A stretch of DNA of 64,000 bases, taken from Marinobacter lutaoensis (GTDB lineage Bacteria; Pseudomonadota; Gammaproteobacteria; Pseudomonadales; Oleiphilaceae). Within the stretch, counting starts at the first letter, position 1; the number at the start of each line of letters is the position of its first letter. Where the stretch lies: assembly GCF_001981305.1 (NCBI RefSeq), contig NZ_MSCW01000012.1, positions 1 through 64,000 on the forward strand, read 5' to 3'. The notes under the pieces are model-generated. The model searched no databases. It worked only from the letters and a program-made list of their open reading frames with translations, and was not told where the DNA came from. Both the position numbers and the translations under genes were made by a program. Of the stretch, positions 49,876-58,163 are shown piece after piece.

Positions 49876-51522
49876 CTAGGGTCGGCCCGCCGGCGCCAGA
49901 TGCTGCCACAGGCCGTCCACTTCCCGGGCCCGGCCATCCGCCTGCAACTTGAGCAGGTGCGCCAGCGCCGAGCGCGCCGCCAAGCCGTGGATGGCGGCCG
50001 GGACATCGTCGTAGGCCTGGGCCGTTACGGCCTCGAGGGGAGCGGGCGAGAGTGCCGCCAGGGCCCGGGCGATCTTGTGTTCGCGGGACAGCCGGTGGCT
50101 GATCAGGAAATCAATCACCGACTCCGGCTGAGCCATGAGAAAACCATGGGCCGGGGCGAGGGTGCGCAGCGGTTCGGCCAGCAGGTCGTAGAGCGAGTCC
50201 AGATACGCCTTCATGTCACCGTCCGGCGGGTTGATCACGACCGTCGAGCCCTGCATGACGTGATCGCCGGAAAACAGCAGGCCCTGTTCGAGCAGCAGGT
50301 AGCAAAGGTGATTGGAGGCGTGCCCCGGCGTGTGCAGCACCTTCAGGATACCGGCCTCGGTGGCGATCAGGTCGCCATGCCCGGGCTGGTCGTCCGGCCG
50401 GAACCGGGTGTCCTGGGCACTGCCCGGCGGCGCCGGCCAGCCAAACAGGCGGCAACCGGTGCGGGCCTTCAGCGTGGCGGCGGCGGGGGAGTGGTCCCGG
50501 TGGGTGTGGGTGACCAGCACCTGATCGATGACGCCGCCGGTCAGTTCAAGGATGCGCGCCACATGGGTCGGGTCGTCCGGCCCCGGATCCAGCACCGTGA
50601 AACGGTCGTGGCCGAGCAGGTAGGTGTTGGTGCCGGGGCCGGTCATCAGCCCGGGGTTGGGGGCGGTCAGGCGGAGCACGCCGGCGGCGATGGCCACCGG
50701 TTCGCCCGGAAGAATCTCCGCCCGGGTGCTGCCTTCGCCTTCCGGGTCCAACTTGACCGCTTCGTCGTAGGCCGGGGCCCCTGGCTCCAGCAACACCGGC
50801 CGGCCCTGCTTTCGGGCCGGCCAGGGCTGGTTCGGGTGCGCCTCCGGTGGATGGGCGTGGGCGTAGCGCAGCAGGGCCTCGGTGCTGTCGAAGTCGCTGA
50901 GCAGGCGCAGCGTGCGCAGGGTGGGCAGCCCCAGCAGCCGGTGCCCCTCGCGGTGTTGCGCCAGGGCCTCGGTAGGCCGGATCCAGAGGTGGTCGATGGT
51001 CTCGACGCCGTCGTGACTGGCGATCTGGCCCTCCGGGGCACGGGCGACGAAGAAGCGGGTATCGAACCGGCGCGGTGGCCCCGGCGGTGTCACCCAGTGG
51101 CTCAGGTAGGCGAGCCGGTCCAGTGGCAGGATCAGGTCATGGCGCCGACACAGGTCGGCGAGGCTGAGGCGGCCCTCGAACAGGGCCTGGCGGTCACCGT
51201 GCACCGGGTGGTCGGCGTCGATGAGGCGGCCCCGGCGGTCCACCGCGAGCAGGATACCGGCCTCCTCGAAACACTCCCGTACGGCGGCCAGCATGTAGTC
51301 GGCCCCGCCCTCGTCCAAGCTCATGATCTGACTGATCTCGGCGTCGTCTGGGCCCAGGGCATGGGCTCGCCCCCCGGGCTCGTGTTCGTCCACGGCGCCG
51401 CCGGGAAATACGAAGTAACCGGGCAGGAACGCGGCGTTCCAGCTGCGTTGCAGTAACAGCACCTCCGGGCCTTCGGCGGTGTCCCGGGTCAGAACCAGCG
51501 TGGCGGCAGGGCGGATGTCCAT
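49876..51522 (-). CDS. Fused NUDIX hydrolase and metallo-beta-lactamase-fold protein
   Basis: A 548-residue fusion. Residues about 3-240 form a NUDIX domain (AAVRECFEEAGILLAVD is the Nudix box remnant, REXXEE-type). Residues about 280-540 are an LACTB2-like metallo-beta-lactamase fold with THTHRDHSPAA (the HXHXDH motif), HTPGHASNHLCY and FSGDHVMQG. The MBL part resembles RNase/hydroxyacylglutathione hydrolase-like enzymes. The start at 51522 is the NUDIX domain start. It is downstream of the MATE gene on the same strand. The two activities may act on nucleotide or thioester metabolites. Confidence 0.87.
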   Translation of the reverse strand: MDIRPAATLVLTRDTAEGPEVLLLQRSWNAAFLPGYFVFPGGAVDEHEPGGRAHALGPDDAEISQIMSLDEGGADYMLAAVRECFEEAGILLAVDRRGRLIDADHPVHGDRQALFEGRLSLADLCRRHDLILPLDRLAYLSHWVTPPGPPRRFDTRFFVARAPEGQIASHDGVETIDHLWIRPTEALAQHREGHRLLGLPTLRTLRLLSDFDSTEALLRYAHAHPPEAHPNQPWPARKQGRPVLLEPGAPAYDEAVKLDPEGEGSTRAEILPGEPVAIAAGVLRLTAPNPGLMTGPGTNTYLLGHDRFTVLDPGPDDPTHVARILELTGGVIDQVLVTHTHRDHSPAAATLKARTGCRLFGWPAPPGSAQDTRFRPDDQPGHGDLIATEAGILKVLHTPGHASNHLCYLLLEQGLLFSGDHVMQGSTVVINPPDGDMKAYLDSLYDLLAEPLRTLAPAHGFLMAQPESVIDFLISHRLSREHKIARALAALSPAPLEAVTAQAYDDVPAAIHGLAARSALAHLLKLQADGRAREVDGLWQHLAPAGRP

Positions 51523-51615
51523 GGTTTCCCCGTCTTTTGGCGATGGCGTGTTGGGTCCACTTCGCACGATACCGGATTTTGCCGGTTTCGTCTTGGCGCG
51601 CCCGCCGGGCGTGGC

Positions 51616-52953
51616 TCAGGCGTCGGCCGCAACCGGCGGCCGACGCAGGTGGGCCATGCCGGCCCGATACAGCCGGTAGGACAGCAGACCGGCGGCCAGG
51701 TTGCCCAGCAAAGCGCCGCTCATCAGCCCGGGCATGCCGCCCAGCCAGCCACCCAGCCAGAGCGCCGGCAGGAAGCACAGGAACAGCCGCAGGGCGGAGA
51801 TGGTCAGTGCCCGCAGCGCCAGGCCCAGAGCGTTGCACACCGACACCATCAGCATGCACACGCCCAGGCCGCTGTAGCTGAGTGGCACCCGCAACAGATA
51901 GTCCTGCAGCACCGAGCGCACCGACACGTCGCTGCTGAACAGGTGCGCGGCGACCCCGGACAGCACCAGCCAGAGCAGGCCGATGGCCAGCTGCCAGGCC
52001 ACCACGAAACGTACCGCGATCCGAACCAGCTGGCGGATGCGCTCGATCTCGCCGGCGCCGAGCATGCGCCCGATCATCGGTGGCATCGACATGGTCAGGG
52101 CCAGTACCACCACGATGGAGAAAAACTCCAGCCGGGTGCCCAGGCCCCAGGCGGCCACCGATGCGGACCCGAACCCGGCCACCAGGGCGGTGGCCAGCAT
52201 CGCCGACACCGGCGGCATCAGCTGGCTGACCATGGCCGGTGCCATGATGCCGGTCAGCTGCCGCAGCGCCTGCCCCAAGTTCAGCCGGGCCAGGTCGAAG
52301 CGCAGCCAGTGGCGCCGGGCCAGGGCCGGGTAGATCACCAGCGCGCCGAGGGCGAAGGCGGTGACCGTGGCCCAGCCGGCCCCGGGCAGCCCCCAGCCGA
52401 ACTCGAAGATGTACAGGTAGTCCAGGCCGATGTTGGCCAGGCTGGTGGCCATCATCAAGTATCCCGGCAGCCGGGTGTTGCCGTGGGAGCGGCAGACACT
52501 GTAGCCAAAGTACAGCATGGCGCCGCTCCAGGCCGCCACCAGCCAGGGTAGCCAGTAGCTCCGGACCAGCGGCAACAGCGCGGGCTCGGCGCCCAGGGCC
52601 GCCATGATCGGCTGTTGCAGGCACCAGAGTGCAAGGCAGAGCCCGAACACCAGCAGTCCCCCCAGCGCCACCACCAGGCCGCCCAGGCGTTCGGCCCGGA
52701 GAGGGTCGCCGGCACCAAGGGTACGGGCGATGATGGCGGTGGTGGCAATGCCCAGCCCCACCTGCAGGCCGATGATCAGCTGCTGCATCGGCAGGGTGAA
52801 ACCGAGCGCCGCCAGCGGGTCGCGGCCCAGCTGGCCGATGAAGGCGCTGTCCACCAGCTGAAAGGTCATCAGCGACAGGACGCCGAACAGCATTGGCCAA
52901 GTCATGGCCGCCAGTTGCCGGCCCAGGCTGTGAGGGGGGTGTGTCGTGCTCAA
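51616..52953 (-). CDS. MATE-family multidrug/toxin efflux pump
   Basis: A polytopic protein with twelve helices and MATE features: an N-terminal RQLAAMTWPMLFGVLSLMTFQLVDSAFIGQLG and a second half beginning GQALRQLTGIMAPAMVSQLM. The start is uncertain: a TTG at 52953 gives a compact N-terminus, and a GTG at 53007 would add 18 residues; neither has a good ribosome site. Likely a Na+ or H+ drug antiporter. It sits between tpx and the NUDIX-MBL gene, all on the minus strand. Confidence 0.85.
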   Translation of the reverse strand: MSTTHPPHSLGRQLAAMTWPMLFGVLSLMTFQLVDSAFIGQLGRDPLAALGFTLPMQQLIIGLQVGLGIATTAIIARTLGAGDPLRAERLGGLVVALGGLLVFGLCLALWCLQQPIMAALGAEPALLPLVRSYWLPWLVAAWSGAMLYFGYSVCRSHGNTRLPGYLMMATSLANIGLDYLYIFEFGWGLPGAGWATVTAFALGALVIYPALARRHWLRFDLARLNLGQALRQLTGIMAPAMVSQLMPPVSAMLATALVAGFGSASVAAWGLGTRLEFFSIVVVLALTMSMPPMIGRMLGAGEIERIRQLVRIAVRFVVAWQLAIGLLWLVLSGVAAHLFSSDVSVRSVLQDYLLRVPLSYSGLGVCMLMVSVCNALGLALRALTISALRLFLCFLPALWLGGWLGGMPGLMSGALLGNLAAGLLSYRLYRAGMAHLRRPPVAADA

Positions 52954-53040
52954 GGGATGTGGTGTCGGGTCAGACGGTGTGGGGGCGCAGTATACGACGA
53001 TCGGCACGCCACCGCGAGGCGGGGCGTGCCGGGGGCAGGA

Positions 53041-53538
53041 TCAGAGCACCTGCAGGGCCGCGTCGTAGTCGGGCTCGTTCTTGATTTCGCTGACCAGCTC
53101 GCTGTGCAGGACCCGGTCGTTCTCGTCCAGCACCACCACCGCGCGGGCGCACAGGCCGGCGAGAGGGCCGGTCTGGATAGCGACGCCGTAGTCCTGCTGG
53201 AAGCTGTAATTGCGGAAGGTGGACAGGGTTTCCACGTTCTTCAGTCCCTCGGCACCACAGAAGCGGGAGGCGGCGAACGGCAGGTCGGCGGAAATCACCA
53301 GCACCACGGTGTTGTCCAGGCCTCCGGCCTTTTCATTGAACTTGCGAGTGGAGGTGGCGCAGACGCCGGTGTCAATGCTGGGGATGATGTTGAGGATCTT
53401 GCGCTTGCCGGCCCAGTGTTCGAGTTTCACGTCTTCCAGGCCGCTGTTGGTCAGGGTGAAGGGGGGCGCGTTGTCACCGGGCTGCGGGAAGGTGCCGCTC
53501 AGCTCGATGGGATTGCCGTCCAGGGTAACCTTGCTCAT
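53041..53538 (-). CDS. tpx: Thiol peroxidase
   Basis: A 165-residue atypical 2-Cys peroxiredoxin of the Tpx family: peroxidatic Cys60 in [13 protein letters not shown] and resolving Cys94 in SRFCGAEG. It reduces lipid hydroperoxides with thioredoxin. The start at 53538 is the ATG with an AAGGAG site upstream and the Tpx N-terminus [11 protein letters not shown]. The length is typical. No OxyR-like site of the ahp kind is seen upstream. Confidence 0.95.
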   Translation of the reverse strand: MSKVTLDGNPIELSGTFPQPGDNAPPFTLTNSGLEDVKLEHWAGKRKILNIIPSIDTGVCATSTRKFNEKAGGLDNTVVLVISADLPFAASRFCGAEGLKNVETLSTFRNYSFQQDYGVAIQTGPLAGLCARAVVVLDENDRVLHSELVSEIKNEPDYDAALQVL

Positions 53539-53643
53539 GGTGGCTCCTTGTTGATTCGGGTTGGCGTTGTGCCGTGCTACTCCCCATAGACTAGTGTGGA
53601 AGACGGGCACTGTCATCCCCGCCGTTCAGGGGCGCACGGCCGT

Positions 53644-54897
53644 TCACAGGGGCGACTGGCCCGGGGCCCGCCGTGGCTCGAAACCGCGCGCCGGGCGGCG
53701 CTGGACCAGGAGCATGTGGAAGGCCAGGGCGATGGCGGCGCAGGCGGCGATGATGCTGGCCATCACCAGGGGCGTGCCATCGTGCAGACGGCCCACCAGG
53801 GCGCCGGCGCCGGCGGCGACGGCCATCTGGATGAAACCGAACAGCGCCGAGGCGGAGCCGGCCATGGTGGGAAAGTTGGCCAGGGCACCGGCCAGGGCCT
53901 GGGGCAGCAGCATGCCGGCACCGATCATGAACAGGGTCTGGGGCAGGATGACCGCCCAGACCGTGTGAACGCCCTGGTACGCCAGAATGGCCATGGCGCC
54001 GCCGCCGGTCACTGCCACCAGCAGGCCACGGACCAGAATCTGGTCGGCCAGGAGCTGACGGCTCAGGCGGGCGGAGGCCAGATTGCCGAGAATGTAGCCC
54101 ACCACCATACAGGCGAAATACAGCCCGAAATGCTGTGGCTCGACCCCGAGAAAATCAATCAGGACGAAGGAAGATCCGGACAGGAACGCGAACAGCCCGC
54201 CGTAGATGGCGGCGTTGGTGAGGGTGTAGCCGAGGAACCGGACATCAATGACCAGGGTCCGGTAGTTGCGCAGCAGGTGGCCGGGCCGCAGCGGCTGGCG
54301 ATAGGCCCGGGGCAGGGGCTCGGGCATGCCCCAGGCGATCAGGCCGGTGACCAGCAGGCCATAGGCGGCCAGGGCCAGGAAGATGGACGGCCAGCCCAGC
54401 TGAGCCAGCAGCGCGCCGCCCAGGGTGGGGGCCAGCGCCGGTGCCAGGGCCATCAGGCTGGCCAGGATCGCCAGGATCCGGCCGGCCTCGCGCGGGGTAT
54501 AGATGTCGCGCACCGCGGCGCGTCCGAGCACGGGCCCGGCGGAGCCACCCACGGCCTGCAGGAACCGGCACAGCTGCAGGGTCTCGATGCTGTCGGCCAG
54601 GGCACAGCCGACACTGGCCAGGGCAAAGATCAGAATGCCGCCGATCATGATGGGCTTGCGGCCGAAGCGGTCGGCCAGCGGGCCACACACCAGTTGCGCC
54701 AGGGCAAAGCCCACCAGGTACAGGCTCAGGGTCAGCTGCACCTGGTCGGTGCCGCTGTGAAAATCCGCGCCGATCTGCGGCAGCGCCGGCAGGTACATGT
54801 CCGTGGCCAGAGGCCCCAGGGCCACGGCGGCGGCGAGCAGCAGGGTTGTCCAGACACTGGTCAGTGCAAACATCGGAGTTCCGGTCGGGTGAGTCAT
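53644..54897 (-). CDS. Bcr/CflA-family MFS drug efflux transporter
   Basis: A 417-residue twelve-helix MFS transporter of the Bcr/CflA drug-resistance group: LGPLATDMYLPALPQIGADF in the first helix region, and the motif A region LVCGPLADRFGRKP. ATG at 54897 or 54873 are both possible starts. It lies downstream of a LysR gene on the same strand, with a 78-bp gap. Substrates of the group include bicyclomycin and chloramphenicol; the actual substrate is not readable. Confidence 0.87.
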   Translation of the reverse strand: MTHPTGTPMFALTSVWTTLLLAAAVALGPLATDMYLPALPQIGADFHSGTDQVQLTLSLYLVGFALAQLVCGPLADRFGRKPIMIGGILIFALASVGCALADSIETLQLCRFLQAVGGSAGPVLGRAAVRDIYTPREAGRILAILASLMALAPALAPTLGGALLAQLGWPSIFLALAAYGLLVTGLIAWGMPEPLPRAYRQPLRPGHLLRNYRTLVIDVRFLGYTLTNAAIYGGLFAFLSGSSFVLIDFLGVEPQHFGLYFACMVVGYILGNLASARLSRQLLADQILVRGLLVAVTGGGAMAILAYQGVHTVWAVILPQTLFMIGAGMLLPQALAGALANFPTMAGSASALFGFIQMAVAAGAGALVGRLHDGTPLVMASIIAACAAIALAFHMLLVQRRPARGFEPRRAPGQSPL

Positions 54898-54975
54898 GCG
54901 TTGGCAGTTTAGGGGCGGTCGCTGGGGAAAAGAATGGTGGGGCGGCTCATACAACGTATGAGCAAAATTGATTGA

Positions 54976-55887
54976 TTATTCGTTCAGCCCGTTCATGGTG
55001 GCCGCCACCGCGTTCACCTGGTTGCGAAGCCAGCGGTGGGCCGGATCGTTCTGGTTGCGGCTGTGCCAAATCATCAGCAGGGTGAAGGGCTTGTGCTCGA
55101 ACGGCAGCGGCACCCAGGCAAAGTCCCGCAGCAGGTGCCGGCTCATCCGCTCCGGCGCGGTGGCCAGCATATCGGTGCCACGCAGGAACTCGGGCAGGCC
55201 GGAGAAGTTGGACACCGTGACCACGTTGCGACGTTCCAGCCCGCGCGCCTTCAGCGCCCCCTCCAGGGCCGGTTTTTCACCGGTGCCGAACACCAGGGCG
55301 ATGTGATCCGCCTTCAGGTAGTCGGTCAGGTCCCGCGGCGGCGGCCGCCGGGCCGGGTCGTAGAACACCACCATCCGGTCCGCCATCAGCCCCCGTTGCA
55401 TGATGTCCGTGGCCTCGGGTGCGTGCGGCGAGATGATCAGGTCGCAGATGTCCCGGCGTAGCATCTCGGCGGAGGGAATGCCCGAGGGAATGACGTGCAG
55501 GCGGATGCCCGGTGCCTGCTGGCGCAGACTGCGGACCAGGCCCGGCAGCAGCAGGTCGCGCTGGTAGTCGTTGGCGGCGACGGTGAAGGTGAAGTCGGCG
55601 GTGGCGGGGCTGAACGGCGGGCCGGCCGGCAGCGCCTGCAGGTCGGCCAGGATCTGGCGGATGTGTGGGCCCACCAGCAAGGCATAGCGGGTGGGCGCGA
55701 TGCCCCGGCCGGATTTGACGAACAGCGGGTCACCCAGGGCCTGGCGCAGCCGCTCCAGGGTATGGCTGACCGCCGACTGGGTCACGCCCAGGCGCACCGC
55801 CGCCCGGGATACGCTGCCTTCGTCCAGAACCGCGAGGAAGGTGCCCAGGGCGCGGAAATCCAGATTCAATGTATCAACAGGGTTCAT
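54976..55887 (-). CDS. LysR-family transcriptional regulator
   Basis: A 303-residue LysR regulator: LNLDFRALGTFLAVLDEGSVSRAAVRLGVTQSAVS is the HTH, and the NodD/SyrM-like effector domain follows. It is parallel to and upstream of the MFS pump, so control of the pump is likely. The start ATG is at 55887. Upstream in-frame residues lie in the 44-bp gap from the PhaC-like gene and do not fit. Confidence 0.88.
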   Translation of the reverse strand: MNPVDTLNLDFRALGTFLAVLDEGSVSRAAVRLGVTQSAVSHTLERLRQALGDPLFVKSGRGIAPTRYALLVGPHIRQILADLQALPAGPPFSPATADFTFTVAANDYQRDLLLPGLVRSLRQQAPGIRLHVIPSGIPSAEMLRRDICDLIISPHAPEATDIMQRGLMADRMVVFYDPARRPPPRDLTDYLKADHIALVFGTGEKPALEGALKARGLERRNVVTVSNFSGLPEFLRGTDMLATAPERMSRHLLRDFAWVPLPFEHKPFTLLMIWHSRNQNDPAHRWLRNQVNAVAATMNGLNE

Positions 55888-55931
55888 GGATTGGAGTGTA
55901 ACCCGCCGCCCGGGAGGCGCCAACCGGAGCG

Positions 55932-57083
55932 TCAGTCGGAGCGCGCCGCCAGCCAGTCCGCCAGGGCCAGCCAGCTTGCCTGGGGGGCCTTGCGGCCGGC
56001 GAGGATGCCCATGTGGCCGCCGGGGACCACCTGGAAGGTCTTGTCGGTGGACCGGACCAGGTCCATCACCCGCCGGGCTGCCGCCGGTGTCACCAGGGTG
56101 TCCTCCGAGCCGGCAATCGCCAGCAGGTTGGCGTTGACGTTGTCGAGCCGGGCCAGATCGTCGCCGATCTGGATCTCGCCCCGGGACAGCTGGTTGTCAA
56201 TCCAGACTCGAACCACGGTGTCCTGAACGATGCCCCCCGGATAGGCCACCATGCGGTCCAGGAACGCCGAGGTGGTGGCGTGGCTGCTGACGAAGTCCCG
56301 GTCACCGAGGTGGACCACCAGCTGCCAGTAGCCCAGCAGGCTGTTGATGGGGTTGGTCAGTTTGAAACCGAGGGTGTTGGCCCAGCCGGGGGAATGGAAC
56401 CATTCCGGTTTCAGGTTGTGCAGGCGAAAGCCGGTCCGCCGCCGGACCCGCTCGGCGATGCCCGCCAGGCCCTGGTTCAGGAGCCCGAGCACGCCGGAGG
56501 CGTGGCTGTCCACCGGCGCGCCCAGCACGATGGCGTTGCGCACGTGCTGGTCCCGGCTCAGGGCACAGTAGAACAGAGTGAACATGCCGCCCATGCTCCA
56601 GCCGTGCAGGGACAGTTCCCGCTCGCCACTGTGGGCCCGTACCCGGTTCAGGTAGGCGGGCAGCAATTCGGCAACGTAGGTGTGCAGGTTGTAGTGGCTG
56701 TGCTCCCGGCCCGGCACCCCCCAATCGATCAGGTAGACCTCGAATCCCTGGGCCCGCAGGAAGCGTACCAGACTGCGTTGGGGAAACAGGTCATAGATCA
56801 GCATGTTGACCGCCAGCGGCGGGACGATGACGACGGGGGTGCGGTGGCGCTGTTGCCGGACCGGCCGTTCCAGATCGTCGAGCTGGATGGTCGACTCGGT
56901 CAACGGCGGGTAGTAGCGCAGGCTGACCAGGCCGTCGTGGTGCAGGGTCTCGAACGGCGTCTGGCCGGCCTGTACCAGGCTGGCGGCGCGGAACATCCGG
57001 TCAAAGGCGTTGCTGGTATAGGTGGCGCTGCGCCGGTACGCGGTGGCGGCCAGGCGGGTGGCGTGTCTGACAGGGTTGGGCAT
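55932..57083 (-). CDS. PhaC-like alpha/beta hydrolase with serine nucleophile
   Basis: A 383-residue alpha/beta hydrolase resembling class III PHA synthase PhaC: VVIVPPLAVNMLIYDLFPQRSLVRFL, VYLIDWGVPG and the nucleophile elbow LSLHGWSMGG. The nucleophile is Ser163, not the Cys of PHA synthases (GXCXGG). Asp328 (SEDTLVTP) and His357 (PGGHMGI) complete the triad. A Ser nucleophile predicts lipase/esterase or depolymerase activity, or reduced synthase activity. It is divergent from a PlsC-type acyltransferase. Confidence 0.82.
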   Translation of the reverse strand: MPNPVRHATRLAATAYRRSATYTSNAFDRMFRAASLVQAGQTPFETLHHDGLVSLRYYPPLTESTIQLDDLERPVRQQRHRTPVVIVPPLAVNMLIYDLFPQRSLVRFLRAQGFEVYLIDWGVPGREHSHYNLHTYVAELLPAYLNRVRAHSGERELSLHGWSMGGMFTLFYCALSRDQHVRNAIVLGAPVDSHASGVLGLLNQGLAGIAERVRRRTGFRLHNLKPEWFHSPGWANTLGFKLTNPINSLLGYWQLVVHLGDRDFVSSHATTSAFLDRMVAYPGGIVQDTVVRVWIDNQLSRGEIQIGDDLARLDNVNANLLAIAGSEDTLVTPAAARRVMDLVRSTDKTFQVVPGGHMGILAGRKAPQASWLALADWLAARSD

Positions 57084-57262
57084 GGTGTCTTTCCGGGCGC
57101 GTCGGTCCTGTGGGTCAACCGGCCAAGCCTAGTACGGACGGCGCCGCCGGGCTATGGCAGGGATGTCCCCGGCCCCGGGCAACCGGGTCAGTGGCTGTGC
57201 TTTGCGGGCGGGCTTGCTATCATCGGGACTCCGAATCGAAACGATAAAAGAACAGGGTTGCC

Positions 57263-58162
57263 ATGCTCCGTTTCCTGCCTGCTCCGGTCAAGGGGGTGCT
57301 CAATGCGCTCCTGCTGGGACTCAACACGCTTTTCTGGTGTCTGCTGCTGTACATTCCGGCGCTGCTCAAGCTGATCGTGCCGATCCAGAGGTTCCGTGTG
57401 CTCTGCACTCGCCTGATCATTGCCATCGCCGAGGCCTGGGTGGCCGGCAACGTGGCCTGGATGACGCTCACCCAAGACACCCGGTGGCGGGTGGACGGGG
57501 CGGATCGTCTGGCCCGGGAGGGGTGGTATCTGGTGCTCAGCAATCACCAGAGCTGGGTGGACATCCTGGCGTTGCAGCGGGTGTTCAACCGACGCGCACC
57601 GTTCCTGAAGTTCTTTTTGAAGCAGCAGCTGATCTGGGTGCCGGTGATCGGCCTGGCTTGGTGGGGGCTGGATTTCCCGTTCATGAAACGGTACAGCCGA
57701 GAGTATCTGCTCCGGCATCCGGACAAGCGTGGCGAGGATCTTCGGGCCACCCGCCGGGCCTGCGAGCGTTTCCGCTACACTCCGGTGAGCGTGATGAATT
57801 TCGTCGAGGGGACCCGATTCACCCAGGCCAAGCACGACCGGCAGGCCTCGCCCTACCGGCACCTGCTGGTGCCCAAGGCCGGCGGAGTGGCGTTTGTGCT
57901 GGACGCCATGGGCGACGCCATCCACACCCTGGTGGACGTGACCATCGCCTACCCGGCGGGCGCGCCCACCTTCTGGCAGTTCCTGTGCGGTCGGGTGCCG
58001 GAGATTCATCTGGTCATCGACACCCGGGACATTCCCGCTCATCTGAAGGGGCGGGACTACACCGCCGACGCCGAGCACCGGCGCAACGTCAAGGAATGGC
58101 TGGCCGGGCTCTGGCAGGACAAGGACGCGCGCCTGGAGCGACTGCTGACTCGGCGCGACTGA
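57263..58162 (+). CDS. PlsC-type 1-acyl-glycerol-3-phosphate acyltransferase family (YihG-like)
   Basis: A 299-residue membrane acyltransferase: an N-terminal hydrophobic segment, the catalytic NHQSWVD (His95, Asp100), the motif FVEGTRFT and VPKAGGVAFVL downstream. It resembles E. coli YihG, which acts in lysophosphatidic acid acylation. The N-terminal region differs from PlsC, so I leave the symbol empty. It ends 1 bp before the convergent RNase II stop. Confidence 0.87.
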   Translation: MLRFLPAPVKGVLNALLLGLNTLFWCLLLYIPALLKLIVPIQRFRVLCTRLIIAIAEAWVAGNVAWMTLTQDTRWRVDGADRLAREGWYLVLSNHQSWVDILALQRVFNRRAPFLKFFLKQQLIWVPVIGLAWWGLDFPFMKRYSREYLLRHPDKRGEDLRATRRACERFRYTPVSVMNFVEGTRFTQAKHDRQASPYRHLLVPKAGGVAFVLDAMGDAIHTLVDVTIAYPAGAPTFWQFLCGRVPEIHLVIDTRDIPAHLKGRDYTADAEHRRNVKEWLAGLWQDKDARLERLLTRRD

Positions 58163-58163
58163 G

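Noticed and set aside
55932..57083. Calling this gene PHA synthase phaC
   Set aside because: The nucleophile is Ser in GWSMGG, not the Cys that PHA synthases require, so only PhaC-like is supported.
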